64,000 nt of DNA from an uncultured Gammaproteobacteria bacterium (GCA_958295835.1 OY282378.1:5667694-5731693), one strand, 5' to 3'. Shown: positions 50,103-59,273, numbered from the stretch's first letter. A program made the numbers and translations. Notes: generated by a model from the letters alone, not told the origin.

Positions 50103-52529
50103 ATGCAGACACACGCGAGAGTCGTCGTCATCGGTGGAGGAATGATGGGAGCGGGGCTGCTCTACCACCTCGCCGAGGAAGGTTGGACCGACATCCTGCT
50201 CGTGGAGAAGGGGGAACTCACGTCGGGCTCGACGTGGCACGCGGCGGGCCAGTGCCCGAGCTTCATCGCCGACTACAACATGGCGAAGATCCACGACTAC
50301 GGGGTCAGGCTCTACCCGAAGCTCGAGGAGAAGACCGGGCAGTACGTGAGCTGGCATGGATGCGGCGGCATCCGGTTCGCCCTGAAGCCGGCCGAGGTGG
50401 AGTGGTTCCATCACGTCGCGAGCGTGGGCAAGCTCATCGGCTTCCACTGCGAGATCATCGATCCGGAGAAGATCAAGCAGATCAATCCGTTCGTGAACGT
50501 GGAGGGCGTGCTCGCGGGCGCCTGGACCACCGGGGACGGCCATGTGGACCCCGCCGGCTGCTGCAACGCGCTCGCGAAGGGCGCGCGCGACATGGGAGCG
50601 ACGATCGCCCGCCGTACGCGGGTAACGGACGTGAAGCAGCGTCCGGGCGGCGAGTGGGAGGTGGTCACCGATCAAGGCAACGTCGTGTGCGAGATGGTGG
50701 TGAACGCGGCCGGGTGCTACGCGCGCCAGGTGAGCCGAATGGCGGGCACCGACGTGCCGATCACCAACATGGAGCACACCTACCTCGTCACCGAGCCGAT
50801 CCGGGAGTTCCTGGAGCGCGACGAGGAGATGGTGGTGATGCGTGATCCGTACGCGTCGGCGTACTACCGCCAGGAGCAGAAGGCGGGGCTCATCGGCATC
50901 TACGAGCCGGTGGGGTCCGCCGAGTGCTGGAGCCACCGCGGCGGCTGGCCGGAGTGGGATGCGGAGAACGAGCTGTTCGAGGCGGACCTCGACCGGCTTG
51001 CCCCCTACGTCGAGCGGGTGCTGGAGCGGATGCCGATCTGGCGCGATGCCGGCATCAAGCGCATCGTATGCGGCGCGATCCCGCACACCCCCGATGCGAA
51101 CCCGCTGCTCGGCCCGGCCGCGGGGTTGAAGAATTTCTGGCAATGCTGCGGCGCGTCCATCGGCATCGCGTCCGGCGCGGGCTGTGGCAAGTACCTCGCG
51201 CAGTGGATGGTGCACGGGGACAGCGAGATCAACATGGCGGGCGTCGACCCGCGCCGGTTCGGCGGCCATGCCCCCGGGGAGTACACGAAGGCCAAGTCCC
51301 ACCAGGACTACGAGCACATGTACGTCCTGCACCTGCCCGGCGAAGAGCGCCCCGCCTCGCGCGGCGAGCGGGTCACGCCGCTGTTCGACAAGCTCGCGGC
51401 GAAGGGATGCGTGTACACCGAGGCGAACGGCTGGGAGCGCCCGAAGTGGTTCTCGCTCGACGGCCGGGAGGAGGAGGTCGGATTCCGGCACAACAACGTC
51501 TTCGAGGTGGTGGGCGAGGAGTGCCGGGCGGTGCGCGAGCGGGTGGGGGTGCTGGATCTGTCGAGCTTCGCGAAGTACGACGTGACCGGGCCGGGAGCCG
51601 AGGCGTACCTGAACATGATCACCGCGAACCGCATGCCGAGGCGAATCGGCGGCATCGTGCTCGCGCACTACCTCTCGGACGAGGGCCGCATCGCCGGCGA
51701 GTCCACGATCACCCGGCTCGCCCCGGATCGTTTCTACGTGCTGTCGGGCGCCGGCGCCGAGGACCGCGACATGGACAGCCTCGTGCAGGGACCGCGCGAC
51801 GGGCTCGACGTCACCGTGGCCAACGTCACCGACGACTGGGGGGTGCTGGTGCTGGCGGGGCCGCGCTCGCGCGAGGTGCTCGCGAAGATCACCGATGCCG
51901 AGCTCGGCAACGGGCACTTCCGCTGGCTGACCGGCAAGGAGATCGAGGTGGCGGGGATCCCGGTTCGCGCACTGCGGGTGAACTACGTGGGCGAGCTGGG
52001 CTGGGAGCTGCACTGTCCGATGGAGCGACTCGCCGATCTGTACGACGCGGTGTGGTCGGCCGGGGAGGCGTTGGGCATCGCGGACTTCGGGACCTACGCG
52101 GTGAATTCGCTGCGCATGGAGAAGGCGTACCGGGGCTGGGGGGCGGAGCTGACCAACGAGATCACCCTGGTGGAGGCGGACATGGAGCGTTTCGCCGCCT
52201 TCGGCAAGGACGACTTCATCGGCAAGACGGCGACGCAGCGGGTGAAGCAGGCGGGTATCGCGACGCAGCTCGTCTACGTCGAGGTCGAGCCGGGAGATTG
52301 CGACGTGCACGGCGGGGAGCCGGTGATCGCGAACGGGAAGGCGGTGGGGGTCACGACCTCCGGCGCTTACGGCCACTACACCGGCAGGAGCCTGGGCTTC
52401 GCCTACGTCGAGCCTCGTCTGGCCGCGCCGGGCACGATGTTCAGCATCGACGTCCTCGGCGAGCCGCGCGCGGCGACGGTGCTGGCCGAGCCTGTTTACG
52501 ACCCCGGGAACGAACGGCTGCAGGCGTGA
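50103..52529 (+). CDS. FAD-dependent dimethylglycine/sarcosine dehydrogenase-like enzyme
   Basis: The 808-residue product starts at ATG 50103, 5 nt after a GGAGG. Residues 1-400 form the FAD domain: VVVIGGGMMGAGLLYHLAEE and the site GSTWHAAGQCPSF, with His46 as probable covalent flavin attachment. Residues about 430-800 are the GcvT-like folate-binding domain (MITANRMPRR; AGPRSREVLAKITDAELGNG; GELGWELHCPMERLADLYDA; SLRMEKAYRGWGAELTNEIT). Dimethylglycine and sarcosine dehydrogenases have this exact layout and pass the methyl group to tetrahydrofolate. It fits betaine breakdown downstream of carnitine. Which of the methylamines it prefers cannot be told. Confidence 0.88.
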   Translation: MQTHARVVVIGGGMMGAGLLYHLAEEGWTDILLVEKGELTSGSTWHAAGQCPSFIADYNMAKIHDYGVRLYPKLEEKTGQYVSWHGCGGIRFALKPAEVEWFHHVASVGKLIGFHCEIIDPEKIKQINPFVNVEGVLAGAWTTGDGHVDPAGCCNALAKGARDMGATIARRTRVTDVKQRPGGEWEVVTDQGNVVCEMVVNAAGCYARQVSRMAGTDVPITNMEHTYLVTEPIREFLERDEEMVVMRDPYASAYYRQEQKAGLIGIYEPVGSAECWSHRGGWPEWDAENELFEADLDRLAPYVERVLERMPIWRDAGIKRIVCGAIPHTPDANPLLGPAAGLKNFWQCCGASIGIASGAGCGKYLAQWMVHGDSEINMAGVDPRRFGGHAPGEYTKAKSHQDYEHMYVLHLPGEERPASRGERVTPLFDKLAAKGCVYTEANGWERPKWFSLDGREEEVGFRHNNVFEVVGEECRAVRERVGVLDLSSFAKYDVTGPGAEAYLNMITANRMPRRIGGIVLAHYLSDEGRIAGESTITRLAPDRFYVLSGAGAEDRDMDSLVQGPRDGLDVTVANVTDDWGVLVLAGPRSREVLAKITDAELGNGHFRWLTGKEIEVAGIPVRALRVNYVGELGWELHCPMERLADLYDAVWSAGEALGIADFGTYAVNSLRMEKAYRGWGAELTNEITLVEADMERFAAFGKDDFIGKTATQRVKQAGIATQLVYVEVEPGDCDVHGGEPVIANGKAVGVTTSGAYGHYTGRSLGFAYVEPRLAAPGTMFSIDVLGEPRAATVLAEPVYDPGNERLQA

Positions 52530-52611
52530 GCCCGGCGGGACGAATGGGCTGGACCGGACGAGGCAACAGACCCGGCCGGTCTGCACGAGCCCTCCGGCGA
52601 GGCGAGCCGGG

Positions 52612-53004
52612 ATGATCAGCCACATCGACCATCTGGTTCTGACCGTGAGCGATGTCGAAGCATCGGTCGCGTTCTACAAGCGGGCGTTGCTGCTGACGGA
52701 CTCCACGTTCGCGAACGGACGCCGGGCCTTGCACTTCGGGAACCAGAAGATCAACTTGCAGGTACTCGGCCAGGAGACCAGGAATCATGCCGCGGTCGGG
52801 TCGGGGGACCTGTGCCTCGTGACGACGTGGCTGCTGCCCGACGTCATCGCGCATCTCCGCCGCGAGGGAATCGAGATCATCGAAGGACCGGTCGCCAAGA
52901 CCGGCGCGGCCGGTGCGATGACGTCGGTCTACTTCACCGATCCGGACGGGAACCTCATCGAAATCAGCACCTACGGAGCGCAATCCGGGAACGGCCGGGA
53001 TTGA
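52612..53004 (+). CDS. VOC-superfamily (glyoxalase/dioxygenase-like) protein
   Basis: The 130-residue product has one VOC fold: SHIDHLVLTVSDVEASVAFY with a metal-ligand His, RRALHFGNQKINLQVLGQET, GDLCLVTTWLLPDVIAHLRR and TSVYFTDPDGNLIEISTYG with the terminal Glu. Single-domain members include glyoxalase I-like, fosfomycin-resistance-like and ring-cleavage-like proteins; the exact reaction is open. It lies 82 nt after the dehydrogenase gene on the same strand. Confidence 0.85.
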   Translation: MISHIDHLVLTVSDVEASVAFYKRALLLTDSTFANGRRALHFGNQKINLQVLGQETRNHAAVGSGDLCLVTTWLLPDVIAHLRREGIEIIEGPVAKTGAAGAMTSVYFTDPDGNLIEISTYGAQSGNGRD

Positions 53005-53224
53005 GGGCACCCCGCGAGGCTTCGCCCCGGAGAGCCGCGGGGGATGCAGCCGGCCCGGTATCCGGGGCGGCCCGTGCAATACGGCGAGCTCACGTCCGGG
53101 GATTCGTCTTCGATCCCCGATGTCGTATGGCTGATCGTATCGCTGGTTGAATTCACGTGATGAATCTGCGGTGCAAGCTGCGAAATGCCGGATGTGCAAG
53201 GATCCGTATGGCGATACGGCCCGA

Positions 53225-53254
53225 GCCGGATCCCCGCGGAAACGGGGCTCCGGC
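53225..53254. repeat. GC-rich hairpin before the EamA-like gene
   Basis: Arms GCCGGATCCCCG and CGGGGCTCCGGC (12 bp, one mismatch) with loop CGGAAA form a stable stem 41 bp before the ATG at 53295. Confidence 0.65.
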
Positions 53255-53294
53255 GTGCCTGGTTCACGCCGCGCCGGATTGGGGAGACTTCGAG

Positions 53295-53768
53295 ATGTGG
53301 ACGGGAATCCTCCTGTTGACCGCGATTACGGCGCTCTACGCCGGGTACAACCTGCTCGTGAAGGTGTCCAGCAATCACGTTCCGGAATCGGCGACGACCA
53401 CGGTGCTCGCGACCATCTGCCTGCAGCTCGTCGCCCTCGCCGCGTCCGGCACGTTCGCGCTGGTGCTGCTCGCCCGCGGCGGCCATGTGCTGAAGCTCTC
53501 CACGACGGCTTATGTCTGGGCGGCGGTAGCGGGCCTGTGCATCGGGCTCGCGGAGATCGGGTATTTCTACCTGTTTCGCGGGGTCGGCGGGACCGGCCCG
53601 GTCGCCGCGAACGTCGCGGTGCCGGTGATCGTGACCGGCACCGTGGTCCTCACGATGCTGCTCTCGTTCTTCGCGTTGAAGGAGTCGATCGGCGCCATGC
53701 AGATTGCGGGCACGGTGGTGGTGGTCATCGGCATCGCGATGATCTTCTCCGATGGATTCTCGTCCTGA
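53295..53768 (+). CDS. EamA/DMT-type membrane transporter (half-length)
   Basis: The 157-residue product starts at ATG 53295 after GGGGAG. It has four to five hydrophobic helices: WTGILLLTAITALYAGYNLL, ATICLQLVALAASGTFALVL, VWAAVAGLCIGLAEIGYFYL and the EamA-like end GAMQIAGTVVVVIGIAMIFS. GVGGTGPVAANVAVPVIVTG and LLSFFALKESIG resemble the drug/metabolite transporter repeat. It is half the usual ten-helix length, as in EmrE-like or half-EamA proteins that dimerise. Substrate unknown. Confidence 0.75.
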   Translation: MWTGILLLTAITALYAGYNLLVKVSSNHVPESATTTVLATICLQLVALAASGTFALVLLARGGHVLKLSTTAYVWAAVAGLCIGLAEIGYFYLFRGVGGTGPVAANVAVPVIVTGTVVLTMLLSFFALKESIGAMQIAGTVVVVIGIAMIFSDGFSS

Positions 53769-53788
53769 ATGCTTCGGACCGAGCACCT

Positions 53789-53809
53789 CAATCCCTTCCT
53801 GCGGGATTG
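53789..53809 (+). terminator. Hairpin after the EamA-like gene
   Basis: CAATCCC and GGGATTG (7 bp each, loop of 7) form a hairpin 21 bp past the stop at 53768. There is no clear T-run, so a Rho-independent role is uncertain. Confidence 0.4.
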
Positions 53810-53887
53810 AACGTGGACGCCCCGCGCCCAACCCGCCCCTCACGCCCGATTGAACGCCTTCCGCTCCGGAACCCTTCGTCGAGGGCG

Positions 53888-53998
53888 TGTGAGATGGTCG
53901 TTCCCGTCCCCGACGGCGAGTACGTCGTAGCCCGGTCTCCCGTCGAGGGTATCGTTGCCCGCTTCGCCCGCGATCGTGTCGTTGCCCCCGTGAAGCGG
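53888..53998 (-). pseudogene. Fragment of an RTX (GGxGxD) repeat gene
   Basis: The minus strand encodes HGGNDTIAGEAGNDTLDG and then GYDVLAVGDGNDHLT, three or four nonapeptide calcium-binding repeats of the haemolysin type, with no start or end. It lies in the short gap between the EamA-like gene and pqqC, and looks like a leftover of a secreted RTX protein gene. Confidence 0.6.
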
Positions 53999-54026
53999 GC
54001 GCGCCTTCGTCGCGCACGCCAGCTCG

Positions 54027-54767
54027 TCAGTCGGCCTCTTCCTCGCAGGGCACGAACGCTCCGGGCGGGGGAATGCGCGGTGCGACGTAGGCGAAGTGGA
54101 GCGCATCGAGCTGCGCCCACAGCACGTCGGTCTTGAACAGGAGCGCTTGGCATACCGTCTCGCGCAGCTCCGGGGTGGTGGCATTGCGCTTCACGTAGTC
54201 GAGCGCGAAGTCCGCATCGCGCGGGGCCTGGGTGAGGCGGGCGCTGAAGTAGGTGAGGGTGTCCTCGTCGATGAAGTCGTAGCGCGAGAGCATCGCGCTG
54301 GTGCGTTCGCCGATGATGGCGGGCGCGAACAGCTCGGTGAGCGAGGAGGCGACGGCCTCCAGCAGTGGGCGCTCGCGCACGAAGTGGACGTAGGCATCGA
54401 CCGCGAAACGGGTGGCCGGGAGCACGCCTTCTTCGGCGAGGACGCGCTCTCGTTCAAGCCCGAGCCGTTCGCAGAGATGCAGCCACTTCGCCACTCCGCC
54501 CTGACCCTCGCGGGCGCCGTCGTGATCGACGACCCGCTGTGACCATTCGCGGCGCAGATCCGCATCGATCATCCGGGACATCAGCGCCGCGTCCTTGATG
54601 GGGATCCGGCTCTGGTAGTAGTAGCGGTTGAGCGCCCACGCCTGGACCTGCCCGCGCGACAGCGCCCCGTCGCGCATCAGGGCGTGGAAAGGGTGCTTGT
54701 CGTGGTAGCGCCGGGCCCCGATCTCTCGCAGCCGCGCTTCCAGCGCCTCCGGCGAATCGAGCTTCAT
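54027..54767 (-). CDS. pqqC: Pyrroloquinoline-quinone synthase PqqC
   Basis: The 246-residue product is a heme-oxygenase-fold protein typical of PqqC: ARRYHDKHPFHALMRDGALS, RGQVQAWALNRYYYQSRIPI and KDAALMSRMIDADLRREWSQ with the active-site His and Tyr residues, REGQGGVAKWLHLCERLGLE, and TLTYFSARLTQAPRDADFAL. PqqC performs the last ring closure and eight-electron oxidation of PQQ. Its ATG overlaps the stop of the S-formylglutathione hydrolase gene (ATGA). pqqA, B, D and E are not in the window. Confidence 0.93.
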   Translation of the reverse strand: MKLDSPEALEARLREIGARRYHDKHPFHALMRDGALSRGQVQAWALNRYYYQSRIPIKDAALMSRMIDADLRREWSQRVVDHDGAREGQGGVAKWLHLCERLGLERERVLAEEGVLPATRFAVDAYVHFVRERPLLEAVASSLTELFAPAIIGERTSAMLSRYDFIDEDTLTYFSARLTQAPRDADFALDYVKRNATTPELRETVCQALLFKTDVLWAQLDALHFAYVAPRIPPPGAFVPCEEEAD

Positions 54768-55648
54768 GGGAGCGTGTCCTCGCTTCTGCGGTCCGGACGT
54801 CGCCGGGACCAGCCAGCCAAGCCCCGGGCATGATGTTCCAGGTGATCTGCCATGAACGTCTGGATGAAGTAGTAGCCGTGGTCGCAGCCCGGATGGCGGC
54901 GAAGCTCGAGGGGCTGGTCCGCCCGCGCGCACGCTTCCTCGAGGAGATGCGGATGGAGCTGTTCGTCGAGGAACGGGTCGGCCTCACCCTGATCGACGAG
55001 GATTGGAGAGGTCCTCGCCCCTGATCGGATCAGGGCGACGGCGTCGTACTCGGCCCAGCCGGCCCGGTCCTCGCCCAGGTAGCCGCGGAACGCCTTCTCG
55101 CCCCACGGACACTCGGCGGGGGCGCAGATGGGAGCGAACGCGGAGACCGTCCGGTAGGCCCCCGGGTTCTTGAGCGCGATGGTCAGGGCGCCGTGGCCGC
55201 CCATCGAGTGGCCGAACACGCCGGTCGCGTCGTCCCTGACGGGAAACCGCGACGCGACCACGACGCGGAGCTCCCCGGTGACGTAGGCGTACATCCGGTA
55301 GTGCGCGGACCAGGGCGCCCGGGTGGCATCGAGGTAGAAGCCGGCGCCGGTCCCGAAGTCCCAGTCGTCGTCCTCTCCCTCGATCGAGGCGCCCCGGGGG
55401 CTGGTGTCGGGCATCACCAGCGCGAGCCCGAGCCGGCTCGCATGGGCCTGGGCGCCCGCCTTGACGGTCGCGGTCTCTTCCGTGCAGGTCAGCCCCGCGA
55501 GGTAGTAGAGGACCGGCACCGAGCCCCGCTCCGCCGCCGGCGGCAGATAGACCGCGAACTGCATCGGGGTGCCGGTCTCGCGCGATTCGTGCCGGTAGAA
55601 GCCCTGCACGCCGCCGTGGCAGCGGTGCTCCGATAGGGTCTCCACCAC
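54764..55648 (-). CDS. fghA: S-formylglutathione hydrolase
   Basis: The 294-residue product starts at a GTG at 55648 behind GGAG, giving VVETLSEHRCHGGVQGFY, the family's usual beginning; a GTG 52 nt further upstream is less likely. It is an alpha/beta hydrolase with VLYYLAGLTCTEETATVKAG, GVFGHSMGGHGALTIALKNP (nucleophile Ser), SPILVDQGEADPFL (Asp) and HPGCDHGYYFIQTFM (His). It hydrolyses S-formylglutathione to formate and glutathione, the step after AdhC, whose gene is directly upstream. Length is normal. Confidence 0.93.
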   Translation of the reverse strand: MVETLSEHRCHGGVQGFYRHESRETGTPMQFAVYLPPAAERGSVPVLYYLAGLTCTEETATVKAGAQAHASRLGLALVMPDTSPRGASIEGEDDDWDFGTGAGFYLDATRAPWSAHYRMYAYVTGELRVVVASRFPVRDDATGVFGHSMGGHGALTIALKNPGAYRTVSAFAPICAPAECPWGEKAFRGYLGEDRAGWAEYDAVALIRSGARTSPILVDQGEADPFLDEQLHPHLLEEACARADQPLELRRHPGCDHGYYFIQTFMADHLEHHARGLAGWSRRRPDRRSEDTLP

Positions 55649-55719
55649 GGTTGCCGCTCCGGGTTCCGAGATGTCGGCTTGCGCCGCTTCGGCTTTCACC
55701 GATTCAGCCCCCGCCACGT

Positions 55720-56829
55720 TCAGAACTGCACGACGCTGCGGATCGACTCGCCCGCGTGCATCAGGTCGAACGCCTTGTTGACGTCTTCGAGCGGCAGGGT
55801 GTGGGTGATCAGATCGTCGATGTTGATCTTGCCCTCCATGTACCAGTCCACGATCTTCGGCACCTCGGTGCGGCCCTTCGCGCCGCCGAACGCGGTACCG
55901 CGCCACACCCGCCCGGTGACGAGCTGGAACGGGCGGGTGGCGATCTCCTGCCCGGCGCCGGCGACGCCGATGATGACGCTCTCGCCCCAGCCCTTGTGGC
56001 AGCACTCCAGCGCCTGGCGCATGACGTCGACGTTCCCGATGCACTCGAAGGAATAGTCGGCGCCGCCCTTGGTGAGGTCCACCAGACAGGGCACCAGATC
56101 GCCCTCGACCTCCTTCGGGTTGACGAAGTGGGTCATTCCGAACCGCTCCGCGAGCGGACGCCTGGCCGGGTTGAGATCCACGCCGACGATGACGTCGGCC
56201 CCGACCAGACGCAGGCCCTGGATGACGTTGAGGCCGATCCCGCCGAGGCCGAAGACCACGCAGTTCGCGCCCGGTTCGACCTTCGCGGTGTTGATCACCG
56301 CCCCGATCCCGGTGGTGACGCCGCAGCCGATGTAGCAGATCTTGTCGAAGGGGGCGTCCTCGCGGACCTTGGCCACCGCGATCTCCGGCAGCACCGTGTG
56401 GTTGGAGAACGTGGACGTTCCCATGTAGTGGTAGACCGGCTCCCTGCCGATGCTGAACCGGCTGGTGCCGTCGGGCATCACGCCCCGGCCCTGGGTTTCG
56501 CGGATGGCCTGGCAGAGGTTGGTCTTGCCGCTCAGGCAGTAGTCGCACTGGCGGCATTCGGGGGTGTAGAGGGGGATGACGTGGTCGCCGGGCTTCACGC
56601 TGGTGACGCCCGCGCCGACGTCGACGACGACCCCCGCGCCCTCGTGTCCGAGGATGGCGGGGAACAGCCCCTCGGGGTCGGCGCCCGACAGGGTGAACTC
56701 GTCGGTATGGCAGACGCCGGTGGCCTTGATCTCCACCAGCACTTCACCGGACTTCGGCCCTGCGAGGCTTACGGTCTCGATGGTCAGCGGTTTGCCTGCC
56801 TCATGGGCGACGGCGGCTCGGGTTTCCAT
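55720..56829 (-). CDS. adhC: S-(hydroxymethyl)glutathione / class III alcohol dehydrogenase
   Basis: The 369-residue product starts at ATG 56829. It has all class III features: ATGVCHTDEFTLSGADPEGL with the catalytic zinc Cys, GHEGAGVVVDVGAGVTSVKP, the structural zinc group TPECRQCDYCLSGKTNLC, GCGVTTGIGAVINTAKVEPG, VFGLGGIGLNVIQGLRLVGA and the end HAGESIRSVVQF. It oxidises the adduct of formaldehyde and glutathione. It is the first gene of the adhC-fghA-pqqC operon, so formaldehyde from methyl-group oxidation is removed next to where PQQ is made. Confidence 0.95.
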   Translation of the reverse strand: METRAAVAHEAGKPLTIETVSLAGPKSGEVLVEIKATGVCHTDEFTLSGADPEGLFPAILGHEGAGVVVDVGAGVTSVKPGDHVIPLYTPECRQCDYCLSGKTNLCQAIRETQGRGVMPDGTSRFSIGREPVYHYMGTSTFSNHTVLPEIAVAKVREDAPFDKICYIGCGVTTGIGAVINTAKVEPGANCVVFGLGGIGLNVIQGLRLVGADVIVGVDLNPARRPLAERFGMTHFVNPKEVEGDLVPCLVDLTKGGADYSFECIGNVDVMRQALECCHKGWGESVIIGVAGAGQEIATRPFQLVTGRVWRGTAFGGAKGRTEVPKIVDWYMEGKINIDDLITHTLPLEDVNKAFDLMHAGESIRSVVQF

Positions 56830-56976
56830 GGTGCGGACCTCCTTCATGTTCTCGTCATCGAATCGATCGGAATCCTGCCATGGCTCCCTGCCGACTATGT
56901 GGATCCTCGATACTGAAGACTGACCACTCTGTCACGAGTTCTCGAACGGCGCCGGCTCCGCTTCCGTGACACCGGG

Positions 56977-57327
56977 CTACTCGGGCGGAATCGCGGTAAA
57001 TTCGATGGAGGAATACCAAGCGGAAAGCTGGGCGATGTCCTCATCCGAAAGCTGTCCGGCGATCACCGACATGATCTCGTGCTTGCGCTTGCCGGACCGG
57101 AACGCCTTGAGCTGAGCCTGCAAGTAGATTCTGCTTTCGCCGGCGATATGCGGCGCGTTCGGAATCCTGGCGATTCCGTCATAACCATGGCAGGTCTGGC
57201 ACATGGACGCCTTTTTGCGTCCGGAAGCCGGATCGCCGGCGTGTACGGACACAATACCCGTCGCCACGGCAAGGACCGCCGTGGCGACGACCGGCATGAT
57301 ACGGGGCAGTATCAATTCGGATTGCAC
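56977..57327 (-). CDS. Class I c-type cytochrome
   Basis: The 116-residue product has an export signal (MPVVATAVLAVATGIVSVHA, ending AHA-like HAG) and one haem site, CQTCHGYDGIARIPNAPHIA, with SVIAGQLSDEDIAQLSAWYS near the end where a Met ligand (HEIMSVIAG) is expected. The fold is that of small soluble cytochromes c of the c4/c5 type, common electron acceptors for quinoprotein dehydrogenases. It lies upstream, on the same strand, of the adhC operon and 76 nt from the dehydrogenase at 57404, so it likely takes electrons from that enzyme. Confidence 0.9.
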   Translation of the reverse strand: MQSELILPRIMPVVATAVLAVATGIVSVHAGDPASGRKKASMCQTCHGYDGIARIPNAPHIAGESRIYLQAQLKAFRSGKRKHEIMSVIAGQLSDEDIAQLSAWYSSIEFTAIPPE

Positions 57328-57403
57328 CCGGGATCGGGGCGGCGCCGCCCGTCACCCTGCGGCCCAAGCCTCCGATCCGCCGGCGGGATGAAGCGGCCGC
57401 GCC

Positions 57404-58651
57404 TCACCCGCCGTACGAAATGCGGTACAACGCGCCGGCCAAATCGTCGGACACCAGAATCGATCCGTCGCGCAACGGGGCGACATCGACCGGACGGCCC
57501 AGATACTCACCGTTCTCGTCGATCCAGCCTTCCGCAAACGGCACCGTCTCGCCTGCCGAGCCGTCATCGTTGACGCTGGTGAACATGACGCGCGCGCCGA
57601 CCGGAGTCGTACGATTCCACGAACCATGCTGGGCCGAGAAGATACCGCCTCGATACTTCTCCGGGAACATCTTGCCCGTATAGAAGGTCATGCCCAGATC
57701 GGCAGCGTGGGCGATCATCTCTACGGCGGGCATCACGGTGCCGTCCGGGGGGGTGTCGTCCATGTACTCGTTCGTCCGGACCGAACCGCCGCCGTACCAC
57801 GGATGACCGAAGTGCTGCCCCATCGCGGTCTGCCGGTTGAGTTCGCCGGGCGGCTGGTCGTCGCCCATGCCGTCGACCTGGTTGTCGGTAAACCACAACT
57901 CTCCGTTTGCCGGATTGAAGTCATGTCCTACCGAATTCCGGACACCGTAAGTATAGACTTCGCGGCCGCTGCCGTCGGTGTTCATCCGGATGATTCCACC
58001 GATCCCGACCTGGTTGTAGAGAGGGAGCTTTTCCGGAGGCGCTACGTTGAAGGGCTGGCCCAGCGAGATGTAGAGCTTGCCGTCCGGCCCGACGCGGCAC
58101 ACGCGCGCGGTGTGGTTGTAGCTCTCCTCCTCGACCGGGACCAACTCGCCCTGTGGAACGACGTTGAAAGCCGCCACGTCCGGGCTCTCGTAGAAGAATT
58201 CGGCTGCCGGATAGACCAGCACGCGGTTCTGCTCGGCGATGTAGAGGAAACCGTCCTTCGAGAAACACGGGCCGTTGGGGATGGCGAAGTCGATGGACGG
58301 CGCAAAGCGTTTCACTTCGTCCGCCACCCGATTCTTGTTGCGGTCGGTCACCGACCAGACGTCGGTCTTGCGCGTTCCGACGAAAGTAACGATGCCCTGC
58401 GGGCCGACGGCCATGTGCCGCGCATCCGGCACCACGGCGTACAGCTCGATCCTGAAGCCCTGCGGCAAGGCGATCCGCTTGAGATTCTCCCGGATGGCAT
58501 CGGCGTAGTCGCCACTTTGCTCGATGACCTGAAACCCTTTGACTCCGGTCGTCTTGAACTGACTGAGCCGCTCCAGGTTGGACTGGGCGTAGGCGCTGCC
58601 GCAAGAGAGCACGGCTACGGTGACGAAGGCTGCTGCTGGTTTCCACTGCAT
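57404..58651 (-). CDS. Exported soluble quinoprotein-type dehydrogenase (sorbosone/glucose dehydrogenase-like)
   Basis: The 415-residue product has a signal peptide ending AYAQ and a six-bladed propeller of the PQQ-dependent sugar dehydrogenase family: LPQGFRIELYAVVPDARHMA, GPQGIVTFVGTRKTDVWSVT, GPCFSKDGFLYIAEQNRVLV, ISLGQPFNVAPPEK, YTYGVRNSVGHDFNPANGEL, DGMGDDQPPGELNR and QHGSWNRTTPVGARVMF. The RNSVGHDF, PWYGGG and HGSWNR motifs line the cofactor site in relatives. It is downstream-read with cytochrome c, adhC, fghA and pqqC nearby, so PQQ as cofactor is plausible. The true substrate is unknown. Confidence 0.85.
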   Translation of the reverse strand: MQWKPAAAFVTVAVLSCGSAYAQSNLERLSQFKTTGVKGFQVIEQSGDYADAIRENLKRIALPQGFRIELYAVVPDARHMAVGPQGIVTFVGTRKTDVWSVTDRNKNRVADEVKRFAPSIDFAIPNGPCFSKDGFLYIAEQNRVLVYPAAEFFYESPDVAAFNVVPQGELVPVEEESYNHTARVCRVGPDGKLYISLGQPFNVAPPEKLPLYNQVGIGGIIRMNTDGSGREVYTYGVRNSVGHDFNPANGELWFTDNQVDGMGDDQPPGELNRQTAMGQHFGHPWYGGGSVRTNEYMDDTPPDGTVMPAVEMIAHAADLGMTFYTGKMFPEKYRGGIFSAQHGSWNRTTPVGARVMFTSVNDDGSAGETVPFAEGWIDENGEYLGRPVDVAPLRDGSILVSDDLAGALYRISYGG

Positions 58652-59273
58652 TGGTCGGGCCTCCCCCTGATTCCTGTCGTATGCAGGCAAGGCAGATATT
58701 GAAACAGAAATTCCCGTTGTCCCCGTTCAAGTCCCCGATCGCGATTTCACGGCCCGGGTATACGGCGACTCCGACAGCCCGAGTCCGATGCCGGTAGTTC
58801 CGCGAGGGCTTTTCGGGTTTGGTGGGAATTCCTGACGTTGGAAGCACAGATGCGTATCGGTTACGCAAGACTGCGCCACGAGTTTGATCATAGCCGTCGT
58901 GCGTCGAACGGGTCAAGCACGGCCATTTTCCGCCAGCGATTTCCGCTAACGCCCTGACACGCGATGTCACGACACGGCATCGCGCCAATTCCAGTGGCCG
59001 GAACGCCCCTTCGTGGCGGATCTTCGGAGGTTCTCGCGCTTAGCGGGAATTGCTGATTTTCCGCCAAGAGGGAACATGGGGGTCCGGCACAATCGATGAA
59101 CGGCTTGATCCCCGTGGCCGAAAAATTTACGAAAATCATATTCATCCGGTTGGTTTTGCGGATTTTCCGATTTGTGGAGATCACCGTGCTCCGAACCGCG
59201 GCTCGGCTCCGATCGGCAGGCCGCTTTTCGGTATAATCGAGGAGGACAGCCGCCGGGAACGGGGGATACCGCC
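58652..59273. other. Long gap between divergent dehydrogenase and ABC genes
   Basis: No supported gene in about 620 bp. It must hold promoters in both directions. An imperfect inverted repeat (58934-58949 with 59040-59055, cores CAGCGATTTCCGCTAA and its near complement) and a direct repeat TTTTCCGCCA (58926 and 59057) frame about 130 bp. I do not recognise a riboswitch. Confidence 0.5.
59232..59237 (+). promoter_or_regulatory. Possible -10 element of the ABC operon
   Basis: TATAAT at 59232-59237 lies 36 nt before the ATG at 59274, just before a GAGGAGGAC site. No convincing -35 is seen at the right distance. Confidence 0.4.

Noticed and set aside
49953..52625. An 890-codon minus-strand frame
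   Set aside because: Antisense to the dimethylglycine dehydrogenase-like gene, which has clear FAD and GcvT motifs.
58652..59273. Riboswitch upstream of the ABC importer
   Set aside because: I looked for TPP, SAM, cobalamin and glycine-type conserved boxes and did not see a convincing set.
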